In this document: piece after piece, positions 7,577-16,057 of the stretch | Numbering within the stretch: position 1 is the first letter of the stretch | Layout of the letters: every line of letters starts with the position of its first letter | DNA from: Acrocarpospora pleiomorpha | GTDB taxonomy: Bacteria > Actinomycetota > Actinomycetes > Streptosporangiales > Streptosporangiaceae | Assembly: GCF_009687885.1 (NCBI RefSeq) | Contig: NZ_BLAF01000037.1 | Span: 3,317-67,316, forward strand | Reading direction: 5' to 3' | DNA length: 64,000 nucleotides | Program-made: the position numbers and the translations under genes | The notes under the pieces: model-generated | Database searches by the model: none | What the model saw: only the letters and a program-made list of their open reading frames with translations | What the model was told of the DNA's origin: nothing

Positions 7577-8757
7577 ACACGTTCGCGCCGGACCCCTCAA
7601 TCCTTGAGCTCGCGCACTCGGTCACCCCCATTGCGGTCTCTCAATATCTGGCCACCCAACCCTGGGAACTCGAGTCCCGGCAAGATCATATCCGCGAGAT
7701 CTGGCGGCTTCCCGGCGACGATGGGCAGAGCCTGGGCCGGATACTTCTTCCGCTCGCTACTGACTATGCGGACTTCCTGCCACGGTTCTACGACGCCTTG
7801 TTCGCCATCAGTCGCGTACATGACTGGGACGCCGAGAAGCTGCAGGAGCGGATCGCGGCCGCCAGGGCAGATTTGTTCTTTGTCCGCCTTGATCAGGAAA
7901 TGACGGACGGCACTATTCCGTTTCGCCAGGCCGAAATCACCGTCGATGCGATCTGGAAGATGCTACGTGCCGCTGCCACGACGGCTGCCGATCCAGAGCA
8001 CTCTCATCTTGGCCGCAGGCCAGCCGCAGTCGCCGATTTTCTGGACGAAGACGTGCGGTTGGGTCACACCAAGCGGGGCAGTTTCGTTTTCACCGTAGTC
8101 ACCTGGCTCGGCGATCAGCCTCTGGAGCGGCAGGCCGATCAACCTCCCGGGGCAATCAGGCCATTTCCCCGGCGGGTAATGGAAACGCTAGCTCAAGGCC
8201 TGGAAACGACACGCAATCTCACGCTCGGCCAGAACCTCACAGCCCTGGACGAACCCTCCCGATGGGGGCTGAGCGCAGGACTTGTCGAAGCCATCGAAGA
8301 GATGGCGGAACCTGATGGGCTTCGGGCGCTGGACCTGTCCTTCGAATGGGCGGCAGCCGAGTCGAAACCGAGCGTGGGAGAATCCCCCATCAAGTTGGAG
8401 CATCAGGCATTCGGACAGCTGGGACGTTTTCGTGAACGTCTCATTCGCCAAGAAGAGCCGAAGCGTCGCGAAACCCTTATTGGCACAGTTCGGTCCTTGA
8501 CGCGGGACGAGGCTCAGGAAGACGACGAGTCTGGAATTATCATCCTGCATGCTGCGGTTAAGGGCCGATTCCGGAATGTTCACATGACTCTCGGGGGCGA
8601 AGACCACGAGTGGGCGATTGTCGCTTACCGCGAGAAGCTGCCTTTCACGGTGACGGGCGATCTGGTCTATGAAAGGCGAGCTTGGCGGTTGGTGGGCGAC
8701 CTCAGGGTCGATTCGGATTTCTTGCGTCAACGCCATAGGCAGACCCCGCCTTCCTGA
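7573..8757 (+). CDS. Unknown protein following DUF4365
   Basis: A 394-aa protein starting at GTG 7573, which overlaps the stop of the DUF4365 reading frame (GTGA), so the genes are co-translated. I do not recognise a family. The N-terminal 50-110 region contains DGQSLGRILLPLATDYADFLPRFYDALFAI-type helical sequence; the C-terminal third looks like a beta-rich domain (LHAAVKGRFRNVHMTL, WAIVAYREKLPFTVTGDL). No signal peptide or membrane segment is evident. Tight coupling to a nuclease-like gene suggests a two-component accessory, perhaps defensive, module, but this is inference only. Confidence 0.75.
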   Translation: MNTFAPDPSILELAHSVTPIAVSQYLATQPWELESRQDHIREIWRLPGDDGQSLGRILLPLATDYADFLPRFYDALFAISRVHDWDAEKLQERIAAARADLFFVRLDQEMTDGTIPFRQAEITVDAIWKMLRAAATTAADPEHSHLGRRPAAVADFLDEDVRLGHTKRGSFVFTVVTWLGDQPLERQADQPPGAIRPFPRRVMETLAQGLETTRNLTLGQNLTALDEPSRWGLSAGLVEAIEEMAEPDGLRALDLSFEWAAAESKPSVGESPIKLEHQAFGQLGRFRERLIRQEEPKRRETLIGTVRSLTRDEAQEDDESGIIILHAAVKGRFRNVHMTLGGEDHEWAIVAYREKLPFTVTGDLVYERRAWRLVGDLRVDSDFLRQRHRQTPPS

Positions 8758-8814
8758 ATCGGCCAGCCAGGATGGCCACGCTATGCGTCGTACCCGGCGG
8801 GTACAGTCGGGGCC

Positions 8815-9981
8815 ATGGCGATCCCGCGGGTCATGAGATCGGGCGCCGTCGCTGTTCTCGTGGCGGTCGTCGACGCGGTGGTGCTGTTTCCCGGGTGGGA
8901 CGGCTGGGCGTCTGTCGCTCAGGTGGCGGGCGTCGCGGTGGTGGCGGGGCTGGCGGTGTGGCTGCCTGTGGTCGGCTTGCTGGCGGCTTTGGTGCTCGCG
9001 GTGCCTGGTGGGGCGAACGCGCTGCTTGTCTGGACTGGGTATCAGGTGGGGCGGCAGGTCGTGTCGCGGTTGGGCGTCGTCGTTGCCGCTGTGGGGGCTG
9101 CCGGTTGTTTGGGGGTGCAGGTCTTTCTCCTGGGCGTGCCGCCTGGGCCGGTGGTGTCCAGGTATGTGATCTTTGTTGCGTTGCCTGTGGTGCTTGGGCG
9201 TTATCTGGCTCAGCAGCGGAGGCTGGTGTCGGCGCGGGAGGCGCAGCGGCGGCAGTCGCGGCGGGAGCACGCGCTGCATGAGCGGTTGCGGATCGCCAGG
9301 GATGTGCATGACTCGCTGGGGCACCGGCTCAGTCTGATCTCGATCCAGGCGGCCGCGTTGGAGGTGACGCAGCTGCCGGCCAAGCAGCGGGAGGCGGTGC
9401 TGGAGCTCGCCGCCAGCGCGCGGCAGGCGTTGGACGACCTGCACGAGCTGGTCGGCACGCTCCGCGATCGCGGCGTGCCGGAGTCGCGCTCGCTCGGCGG
9501 GATCGATGGGCTGGCGGCCGAGTTCCGCGCGACGGGGGCGCCCGTGACGGTCCTGCGGGAGGGGGTTCCGGCGGCGCTGGCCCCGGCTGCCTACCGCGTG
9601 GTCGAGGAAGGGCTCACCAATGCCGCCAAGCACGCGCCGGGGCAGCCGGTCACCGTGTCGTTGCGGGCGGAGGGCGACACGCTGCTGGTGACCGTACGCA
9701 ATTCGCTGCCGGCCGGGCACCGGCACGGGGCGAGCGGCCGCGCGGGGCATGGGCTGGCGGGGCTGGACGAGCGGGTACGGCTCGCCGGAGGGATGTTCCA
9801 CACCACGTCGTCGGACCAGGAGTTCCGGCTGGTCGCCATGCTGCCGCTCACCGACGCCGTCGAGGAGGAGGCCGAACTGGAGGTTCCCGCGTCGCGCCGG
9901 CGGCTCTGGGTCGTCGCGCTCACCCTCATCGCCGCGGCTATCGTGATCTTGGCCGGTCCGGCCAGCCTGCCGGGAGGATAG
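8815..9981 (+). CDS. Sensor histidine kinase, NarL/DesK type
   Basis: A 388-aa membrane kinase. Residues 1-130 contain about four or five membrane helices and no large sensor domain. The HisKA_3 dimerisation helix carries RDVHDSLGHRLSL (phospho-accepting His165), and the ATPase domain has VVEEGLTNAAKHAP (N box) and GHGLAGLDERV (G box). A last hydrophobic helix occurs at the C-terminus (WVVALTLIAAAIVILAG), which is unusual. A TACAGT hexamer about 14 bases before the ATG may be the -10 of a nearly leaderless transcript. It pairs with the response regulator 5 bases downstream and lies beside an ABC exporter. Confidence 0.93.
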   Translation: MAIPRVMRSGAVAVLVAVVDAVVLFPGWDGWASVAQVAGVAVVAGLAVWLPVVGLLAALVLAVPGGANALLVWTGYQVGRQVVSRLGVVVAAVGAAGCLGVQVFLLGVPPGPVVSRYVIFVALPVVLGRYLAQQRRLVSAREAQRRQSRREHALHERLRIARDVHDSLGHRLSLISIQAAALEVTQLPAKQREAVLELAASARQALDDLHELVGTLRDRGVPESRSLGGIDGLAAEFRATGAPVTVLREGVPAALAPAAYRVVEEGLTNAAKHAPGQPVTVSLRAEGDTLLVTVRNSLPAGHRHGASGRAGHGLAGLDERVRLAGGMFHTTSSDQEFRLVAMLPLTDAVEEEAELEVPASRRRLWVVALTLIAAAIVILAGPASLPGG

Positions 9982-9986
9982 GGCGA

Positions 9987-10625
9987 GTGATTCGCGTGCT
10001 GCTTGCCGACGACGAGCCGCTCATCACCGCCGGGATCCGGACGGTGCTGGAGTCGGCGCCGGACATCGAGGTCGTCGCCGAGGCGGACAACGGCAGGGCG
10101 GCGGTCGAGAAGGCGCTCGCGCACCGCGTCGACGTGGCCCTGCTGGACATCACCATGCCGGTGCTGGACGGCCTGAGCGCGCTGGACGAGTTGCGCAGGC
10201 ACGCGCCGGACACGCGGGTGGTGATGCTGACGGCCTTCGGTCAGGACGCGAACGTGCGCCAGGCGCTGCGGAACGGCGTCGCCGGGTTCGTGCTGAAGAA
10301 CTGCACTCCCGACGAGCTGATCCGCGCGGTCCGGGCCGCCGACGCCGGGGAGGCCTATCTCTCCCCGGCGGTGACCCGGCTCGTGCTCGGCATGGTGCCC
10401 GCGGCGAGCCGCCGGCTGGACGACGCGCGGCAGCGCCTGGCGGGGCTGACCTCCCGCGAGGGCGAGGTCCTGGATCTGGTGGCGGAGGGCCTGTCCAACG
10501 CCGAGATCGGCCGGCGGCTGCACATGAGCGAGACCAGCATCAAGACCTACGTCAGCCGGATCCTCGCCAAGCTCGGCTGCGCCAACCGCGTCCAGGCCGC
10601 ACTGCTCGTCCGGGACTCCCGCTGA
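9987..10625 (+). CDS. LuxR/NarL-family response regulator
   Basis: A 212-aa response regulator starting at GTG 9987. The receiver domain (1-120) has the acidic pair in LLADDE, phospho-acceptor Asp54 in VALLDITMP, and the Lys in VLKNCTPDE. The C-terminal LuxR helix-turn-helix (about 145-210) reads LTSREGEVLDLVAEGLSN then IKTYVSRILAKL. It is the partner of the upstream kinase. Its likely targets include the convergent ABC exporter genes, by position. Confidence 0.94.
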   Translation: MIRVLLADDEPLITAGIRTVLESAPDIEVVAEADNGRAAVEKALAHRVDVALLDITMPVLDGLSALDELRRHAPDTRVVMLTAFGQDANVRQALRNGVAGFVLKNCTPDELIRAVRAADAGEAYLSPAVTRLVLGMVPAASRRLDDARQRLAGLTSREGEVLDLVAEGLSNAEIGRRLHMSETSIKTYVSRILAKLGCANRVQAALLVRDSR

Positions 10626-10828
10626 CTCGCGGCGCCCGCCGCCGCCTCTGGTGCCAGTACGGCGACAACCGCCACGAGCGTGAACGGTGCCGGGTGGCCG
10701 GAGATGCCCACGCCCATCGTCTCGGCCCGAGGGCACAACCCGTGGCACTACAACCGCCATGTCACGACCCTGGGAATTGCCAGGCGTGGAAATTCACCCT
10801 GGACCCGAGAGCCTCTATACGCCTTCGC

Positions 10829-11608
10829 TCAGGCGTCGCGGCGGCGCAGCACCAGGTAGCCGCCGAGTAAGGCGGCGACGGTCCACAGCGCGAGGATGCC
10901 CATCCCGGTCCACGGCCCGTAGTCGCGGGCCCAGCGTGGATCGTCCTGCGGGCCGACGATGTGCATGATCAGCATGCCTGCCTGGTCCGGGAGGTACTGG
11001 GTGAATGCCTTCACACCCGGGACGTTGCCGAGGCCCTGTGAGCCGAGGAAGAACAGCGGCAGCAGGATCCCGAGCGAGCGGGTGGGGCTGCGGAGCATCG
11101 TGGCCACTCCCATGGCGAACAGGCAGATCAGTGTCAGGTAGAGGCACGCGCCGACGACGGCGGATGGTACTTCTTCGTCCCGCAGGGAAGGAGCGCCCGG
11201 GCCGAAGGCGGACGTTGCGGCGAAGAAGGTGGCCAGCACGGTGATCACTGACACCGGGAAGGCGAGCGCGGTCCCGGCCAGCAGTTTGCCGCCGTAGAAC
11301 CGGCCGCGCCGGGGGACCGCCAGGAGCGAGGCGCGGATCGTCCCCGAGCCGTACTCGCCGCCCACGGCGAGGACGCCGAACACCACCAGGGGGAGCTGGC
11401 CGAGGGTCAGGCTGTAGAAGGTGGCGAAGAGCGGATCGAGCGTCGCCCGGCGTTCGGGCGAGGCGGTGGCGTAGGAATCTCCCATCGAGCCCGCCAGCAG
11501 GTAGCCGAGGCCCACGCTGAGGGCGAAGGTCAGCAGCAGCGTCCAGACCGTCGACGGCGCGGTCCGGATCTTGGTCCATTCGGAGCGGATGACCGCGGCC
11601 GTTGTCAT
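10829..11608 (-). CDS. ABC-2 type transporter permease
   Basis: A 259-aa membrane protein with about six hydrophobic segments and the N-terminus MTTAAVIRSEWTKIRTAPST typical of actinobacterial ABC-2 permeases. VFGVLAVGGEYGSGTIRASL is the conserved coupling region. The ATG overlaps the stop of the ATPase gene (ATGA). It should form an exporter or membrane-remodelling complex with that ATPase. The substrate is unknown; such pairs often export lipids or antimicrobial peptides. Confidence 0.9.
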   Translation of the reverse strand: MTTAAVIRSEWTKIRTAPSTVWTLLLTFALSVGLGYLLAGSMGDSYATASPERRATLDPLFATFYSLTLGQLPLVVFGVLAVGGEYGSGTIRASLLAVPRRGRFYGGKLLAGTALAFPVSVITVLATFFAATSAFGPGAPSLRDEEVPSAVVGACLYLTLICLFAMGVATMLRSPTRSLGILLPLFFLGSQGLGNVPGVKAFTQYLPDQAGMLIMHIVGPQDDPRWARDYGPWTGMGILALWTVAALLGGYLVLRRRDA

Positions 11609-12513
11609 CGCCCGCCTCCCCGGTACTCGACGGAGTCCCCGGTGAGCCGCATGAAGGCCTCTTCCAGCGACGCCGACCGCATGGTGGTTTCGGACACGAC
11701 CAGACCGTGGGCCAGAGCCAGCCGGCCGATCCGCTCCGGCTCGGTCTCGTAGACCTCCAGCGCGCCGTCCTCCGCCTGTTTCACCGGGAGACCCGCCGCG
11801 GCCAGCACGTCGCGCATACGTTCCGGTTCGGGCGTGCGGATCCGTACATGCGGGCTGGCGCCCGACTCGGCGAACTCCCGTACGGAGGTGTCGGCGAGCA
11901 GCCGGCCGCGCGCCAGCACGATGAGATGCCCGGCGGTCAACGCCATCTCGCTGATCAGATGGCTTGACACGAACACCGTCCGGCCCTCGGCCGCCAGGCC
12001 CTTCAGCAGGTTCCTGACCCACAGCACGCCCTCGGGGTCCAGCCCGTTGACCGGCTCGTCGAAGAGCAGCACCGGCGGATCGCCCAGCAGGGCCGCCGCG
12101 ATGCCCAGCCGCTGCGTCATGCCGAGCGAGAACCTGCCCGCCCGCTTCCCCGCGACGCCTTCCAGCCCGGCCAGGCGCAGGACCTCCCGCACCCGCGACT
12201 TGGGAATCCCGTTGCTCTGCGCGAGCCAGAGCAGATGGTGGTACGCGCTGCGCCGGTTGTGCACCGCCTTCGCCTCCAGCAGCGCCCCGGCCCGCCGCAG
12301 CGGATCGGGCAGCTCCCGGTAGCTCCTCCCGTCGATGCGGACCCGGCCGCCGGTGGGACGGTCAAGGTCCAGGATCATCCGCATCGTGGTGGATTTTCCG
12401 GCGCCATTGGGCCCGAGGAACCCGGTCACCTGTCCCGGCCGGACGGTGAAGGACACCCCGTCGACGGCGAGCGTGTTCCCGTACCTCTTGCTGAGGTTCT
12501 CGACTTCGATCAC
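11605..12513 (-). CDS. ABC transporter ATP-binding protein
   Basis: A 302-aa ATPase. Walker A GPNGAGKST, signature FSLGMTQRLG, Walker B PVLLFDEPVNGLDPEG and the switch His in VFVSSHL are all present. A C-terminal regulatory domain (about 215-302) is typical of drug- or peptide-exporting types. The start is taken as GTG 12513 (IEVENLSKRYG); an in-frame ATG at 12570 would add 19 residues without clear homology, and neither start has a strong ribosome-binding site. The permease overlaps downstream; the two-component system is convergent. Confidence 0.9.
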   Translation of the reverse strand: MIEVENLSKRYGNTLAVDGVSFTVRPGQVTGFLGPNGAGKSTTMRMILDLDRPTGGRVRIDGRSYRELPDPLRRAGALLEAKAVHNRRSAYHHLLWLAQSNGIPKSRVREVLRLAGLEGVAGKRAGRFSLGMTQRLGIAAALLGDPPVLLFDEPVNGLDPEGVLWVRNLLKGLAAEGRTVFVSSHLISEMALTAGHLIVLARGRLLADTSVREFAESGASPHVRIRTPEPERMRDVLAAAGLPVKQAEDGALEVYETEPERIGRLALAHGLVVSETTMRSASLEEAFMRLTGDSVEYRGGGR

Positions 12514-12581
12514 CTGGTTCAGAGTAGGAACCGGGGCTCTGGCGAGCAGTCCTCGAAAGTCGCCGCCCATACCGACGAAAG

Positions 12582-13763
12582 TCAGCGTCTGGTCCAGCGT
12601 GGGCCGGTGGGCGTGTCGTCGATGTGGATGCCGATGTCGAGGAGGGTGGCGCGGAGGGTGTCGGCCAGGTCGTAGCGGCCGTCTTTGCGGAGGGTGGCGC
12701 GGAGGTTCACCAGGGCTTCGGTGAGCGTGGTCAGATGGTGGGCGGATTCGGCGTGTTTGCCGAGCTGGGTGATCAGGTGGCGGAAGGTGTCGCGGGATTC
12801 GGTGACGCCGCCGGCGTCCTCTTCGGTGTCGGCGGACCAGGCGACCAGGTCGGATTCGAGGGCGAGGACGGCCTCGATCGCCGCGGCGGTGTCGTTGTCC
12901 GCCAGCGCGGCGGCGAAGCGGGACTCGTGGGCCTCGGTCAGCTCGGCCAGCGTGATCCGGGGCGGGCTCTCGGGGGGCGGGGGCGGCAGTGGAGCCAGCG
13001 TGGTGTGGCCGCTGGTCAGGTGGCGGAGTTCGGGCAGCGTCAGAGTCGTCCCGGCGGGGAGCTCGAGCCGGGTGCCGGGACGGCGGATGGTGAGGGCGCC
13101 GCGACCGGCGACGCGTACCTGCTCGGTGGTGAGGTCGATGACGGCGGCGGTGTGCTCGTCGATGCCGAGGACGGCGGTGCCGTCGGGGAGGTCGGCCTCC
13201 ATCCTGGCCAGGCGGCGCTCCCCGAGGTAGCAGAAGCGGGTGTCGTGGGTGCCGCCTTCGGCGTTGTCATAGTGCGGGATGACGACGACCTGGAGGTCCA
13301 GCGCGCTGAGCAGATCCAGCCCTTCCCGCCAGTGCGGGTCCGCGCCGACCTTGTAGATCTCGTAGACGGGTACGGTCACCACGCCTGCCGTACACGCGGC
13401 GGCGGAGGCCAGCACCGTCACGCCGCGCCGCGCCCGCACCCGGGACCGCAGCTCGGCGGCGGTTCCCGAGGCGGTCCAGCGATCCAGCGCGTACGTCGGG
13501 CTGCCAGGCCCGGAGAACACCCAGTCAGCGGTGGCCACGTCTCCCCCGACCTGGACGTCCAGCCCCACGCTCCGCGCGAAGTATCCACGCGCCCGGGCGG
13601 ATATGTCCGCCGCGTTCTCCTGGAACGCGTAAGGGGTGTCGAGCAGGACCGCCCGAGGCCGGCCGCCGAGCCGCCGGACGGCGGCGCGGTGCACTTCGAC
13701 CATGGTGGGGCTCGTCTCGCCCGACCCCATCAACATTAGGACGCGACATGTTTGTTGCTGCAT
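12582..13763 (-). CDS. S51-like peptidase fused to a CysRS-like C-terminal domain
   Basis: A 393-aa protein. Residues 1-240 resemble cyanophycinase/peptidase E (class I amidotransferase-like fold): LMLMGSGETSPTMVEVHRA, VFSGPGSPTYALDRW, and a nucleophile-elbow-like ASAAACT. After a proline-rich linker the last 130 residues match the C-terminal helical region of cysteinyl-tRNA synthetase, including LRKDGRYDLADTLRATLLD and DTPTGPRW. No tRNA-synthetase catalytic domain is present. The start is taken as ATG 13763; an upstream GTG (13790) is possible. The substrate is unknown. The role of the CysRS-like tail is unexplained. Confidence 0.78.
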   Translation of the reverse strand: MQQQTCRVLMLMGSGETSPTMVEVHRAAVRRLGGRPRAVLLDTPYAFQENAADISARARGYFARSVGLDVQVGGDVATADWVFSGPGSPTYALDRWTASGTAAELRSRVRARRGVTVLASAAACTAGVVTVPVYEIYKVGADPHWREGLDLLSALDLQVVVIPHYDNAEGGTHDTRFCYLGERRLARMEADLPDGTAVLGIDEHTAAVIDLTTEQVRVAGRGALTIRRPGTRLELPAGTTLTLPELRHLTSGHTTLAPLPPPPPESPPRITLAELTEAHESRFAAALADNDTAAAIEAVLALESDLVAWSADTEEDAGGVTESRDTFRHLITQLGKHAESAHHLTTLTEALVNLRATLRKDGRYDLADTLRATLLDIGIHIDDTPTGPRWTRR

Positions 13764-13800
13764 ACTATTCGCAATAACCACCACCTGCACGGGGGCGTAC

Positions 13801-14256
13801 GTGAACGAGGTCAGCGTCGAGGTGCTGCCGCTGCGTGTCGATGCCGCCGGAACGTGGCGTTACCGCCGCCTGATCACCCCGCTTGGCGGTGAATCACCTG
13901 ACCAGGCGGCACGACGGGGCGCCGGTGTCCGCGCCGGCGACGCCTCCACGGTGGTCCACTCCACCAGCTGGCGCTACCGGCCGCAAGGCCAGATCGTCCT
14001 GACTTACGCCGTCTGCCCCGATCCCGACCCGCATCTCCCCGCCACCGAACTGGAGACCATCCGCCTGGCCAGGGGCGCCACTCCGTCGAGCCCCACCCCC
14101 GACCATGTGCACCTGGAGAACGTGGTCGCGCACGCCCTCCGCCACCTCGCCTACCTCCTGGACCACGACCCGGTCGTGGGCGCGGCCCTGTCCGGTGACA
14201 TCGCCGTGGCCCTCGAATCCCTCTCCCGCGAACCGGCCGAAGCGTTCACTCATTGA
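13801..14256 (+). CDS. Conserved hypothetical protein
   Basis: A 151-aa soluble protein starting at GTG 13801 with cggggg shortly upstream. I recognise no domain. The middle is rich in beta-type sequence (STSWRYRPQGQIVLTYAVCPDP); the C-terminal half is helical with VHLENVVAHALRHLAYLLDHDP. It is divergent from the S51/CysRS-like gene 37 bases away and could share its promoter region. Its stop overlaps the convergent NADAR gene by 7 bases. Confidence 0.7.
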   Translation: MNEVSVEVLPLRVDAAGTWRYRRLITPLGGESPDQAARRGAGVRAGDASTVVHSTSWRYRPQGQIVLTYAVCPDPDPHLPATELETIRLARGATPSSPTPDHVHLENVVAHALRHLAYLLDHDPVVGAALSGDIAVALESLSREPAEAFTH

Positions 14257-14813
14257 AGCGCGTCGCGGGCGTCCATCAGGGCGAAGCCGAGAAGGTTGAG
14301 GCCCTTCCAGGTGGTGGGAGACGCGGCGGCGGGGTCCTGGGCGGCCAGGCCGATACCCCAGATACGGTCCAGCGGGCTGGCCTCGACCAGGACACGTTCG
14401 CGGGTGCCCAGGAGGAACGCCTTGAGGTCGGAGTTCTGGCCGAACTTGGCGATACTCGCGCGCACCACGATCGGGTAGCGGTGCGCGGTCCACACCTCGT
14501 CGTCGAAACCGCGCACCTTGCGGCCCAGAGCCTTGGCCTCGCCCGGCGTTCCGGCGGCGAGGACCTCGGCGGCCGTGGCTTCGTCACCGAAGAGCCACGC
14601 CTTGTGCGACATCATGTAGTGCTCCGCGGTACGGAAGAGGTGACCGTCCTCGGTGAACTCGGCGGGCCACCACTGGCTCAGGCAACCCGCGCCGACACTG
14701 CCGTCACGCGCCGGCCGATGCCCCCAGAAGCACAGATAACGCAAGCGCGTTCCGGCCCGCTCAGCGTCGATCGCTTCCTCAACAGAACGGGGCAGTCTCG
14801 CGGAATCGGACAT
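14250..14813 (-). CDS. NADAR family protein (YbiA-like)
   Basis: A 187-aa protein of the NADAR/YbiA family, N-glycosidases proposed to act on NAD- or ADP-ribose-related metabolites or riboflavin intermediates. Family marks are the N-terminal FWGH segment, the CLSQWWPAEF stretch, FRTAEHYMMSHKAWLFGD, and the C-terminal LDRIWGIGLAAQDP and NLLGFALMDARDAL. ATG 14813 is preferred, with aagg upstream; a further ATG (14819) and GTG (14831) are in frame. It is a single gene, convergent with its left neighbour. Confidence 0.87.
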   Translation of the reverse strand: MSDSARLPRSVEEAIDAERAGTRLRYLCFWGHRPARDGSVGAGCLSQWWPAEFTEDGHLFRTAEHYMMSHKAWLFGDEATAAEVLAAGTPGEAKALGRKVRGFDDEVWTAHRYPIVVRASIAKFGQNSDLKAFLLGTRERVLVEASPLDRIWGIGLAAQDPAAASPTTWKGLNLLGFALMDARDALQ

Positions 14814-14868
14814 GCCCATACCTTGACACACGACGAGCCGTCACACGGAAGATCCCGTTCTGACCCAG

Positions 14869-15444
14869 CTAAGGCCGGTCCGGCGGTGGCGGGGAGTCGG
14901 GGAGGGGCAGGGCGAAGGCGACGGCCTTGCCGCCGGTGACCCGGTTGGTGGTGGAGATCTTGGTGGGGTAGGCGCCGCACCAGCCCCGGGATAGCCGATG
15001 GACGACGTCCAGCCCACGGCCCGACTCCAGCAGCAACGGATCGGGGATGGAGTCGATCTGATCCAGCGTCAGATGCACGGCTCCCGCTCCCGGAATCGCG
15101 GGCAGGGTCTCCGAACCGTCGACGACCTCGCACACCACCACCGGCGGGCTCCGGTAGAGCCGGAGTTCGAACGGCCCGCAGGCGTGCCGCAGCGCGTTGG
15201 TGACCAGTTCCGAGACCATCACCACGCCGTCGTCGATGGCGTCATTGCCCAGGCCCAAGCCGGTCAGCACGCCCCGCATGAGATCACGGCTGCGCATCAC
15301 GGCGCGTGATCCCTCGGCCAAAGGCCAGGTGGCGATCGATGCGGCCCGGTCCAAGCCGGTCTCCGCGAATCTTATGAGCGGCGAGGCGAGCGCGGACTCC
15401 GTCCCTCTCACACGGTCCCTCTCACACGTCGATCTCCCGGGCAT
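14869..15444 (-). CDS. Anti-sigma-factor-like ATP-binding protein (HATPase_c_2)
   Basis: About 191 aa. The GHKL fold shows VVMVSELVTNALRHA (N box), VVCEVVDGS (D box region) and ESGRGLDVVHRLS (G box), as in RsbW/SpoIIAB-type serine kinases of actinomycetes. The start is uncertain; several in-frame starts lie in the first 50 codons and only sequence after about SIATWPLAEGSR is conserved. It sits 200 bases from a DUF397 gene on the same strand, a common pairing in actinomycete developmental loci. Confidence 0.8.
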   Translation of the reverse strand: MPGRSTCERDRVRGTESALASPLIRFAETGLDRAASIATWPLAEGSRAVMRSRDLMRGVLTGLGLGNDAIDDGVVMVSELVTNALRHACGPFELRLYRSPPVVVCEVVDGSETLPAIPGAGAVHLTLDQIDSIPDPLLLESGRGLDVVHRLSRGWCGAYPTKISTTNRVTGGKAVAFALPLPDSPPPPDRP

Positions 15445-15639
15445 ACGCGCGGCTGGACAATCCAAATGTGCGGAACGTCCTAAGTATCTATCGGTTTCTG
15501 CCCGCGATGCAAGATGACCAACCCTCCGAAATCCCCCCGAAAACCACGAAGAGCCGGGGGTTCCGGCTCTTCGGGAAACTCAGCGAAACGGAGGAGAACT
15601 CAGGCCGACCTGGGGAAACTCGAAACCGCTGGTGAGGGC

Positions 15640-15855
15640 TCAGCTCAGGTCGTATTCGCCGTCCTTCACCGCGTCGACGAAAGCGCGCCATTCTGATGAG
15701 CTGAACTCCAGCACGGGGCCGCCCCCGCGCTGTTTGGAGTCGCGCACACCGACAACGCCGCCGGGGCCGCCAGTGCTGGCGACCTCGACACAGTTGTCGC
15801 CGCCGCTGGAGCGGCTGGACTTGCGCCAGTTGGTGAACTTGCTGTTCTGGTTCAT
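15640..15855 (-). CDS. DUF397 domain protein
   Basis: A 71-aa protein made almost entirely of one DUF397 domain: FTNWRKSSRSSGGDNCVEVA, VGVRDSKQRGGGPVLEFS and WRAFVDAVKDGEYDL. ATG 15855 starts exactly where the family starts. DUF397 proteins are usually encoded beside an XRE regulator with a DUF5753 tail and are thought to antagonise it. Such a regulator lies about 1 kb to the right on the other strand, with a methyltransferase between. Confidence 0.9.
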   Translation of the reverse strand: MNQNSKFTNWRKSSRSSGGDNCVEVASTGGPGGVVGVRDSKQRGGGPVLEFSSSEWRAFVDAVKDGEYDLS

Positions 15856-16057
15856 GTACGGTCTTCCGGACAACGGCCAATTCTGGACTGTACAAAAGTG
15901 TCGCATGTTCAGATTGTGGTCGTGCACGCCCGAACCGGACGTCTCAGCGGCCTTGCCCGGCACGCCATACAGATGGATACTCGGCACGATCTAGAACCTC
16001 GGACAGTATGGATCCCGGAGATATCCAGCCGGACGGACAGACAAGGGGCCGGACAAG

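Noticed and set aside
8188..9801. 537-codon open frame opposite the 394-aa gene and histidine kinase
   Set aside because: Low-complexity Arg/Pro/His product spanning two genuine genes on the other strand.
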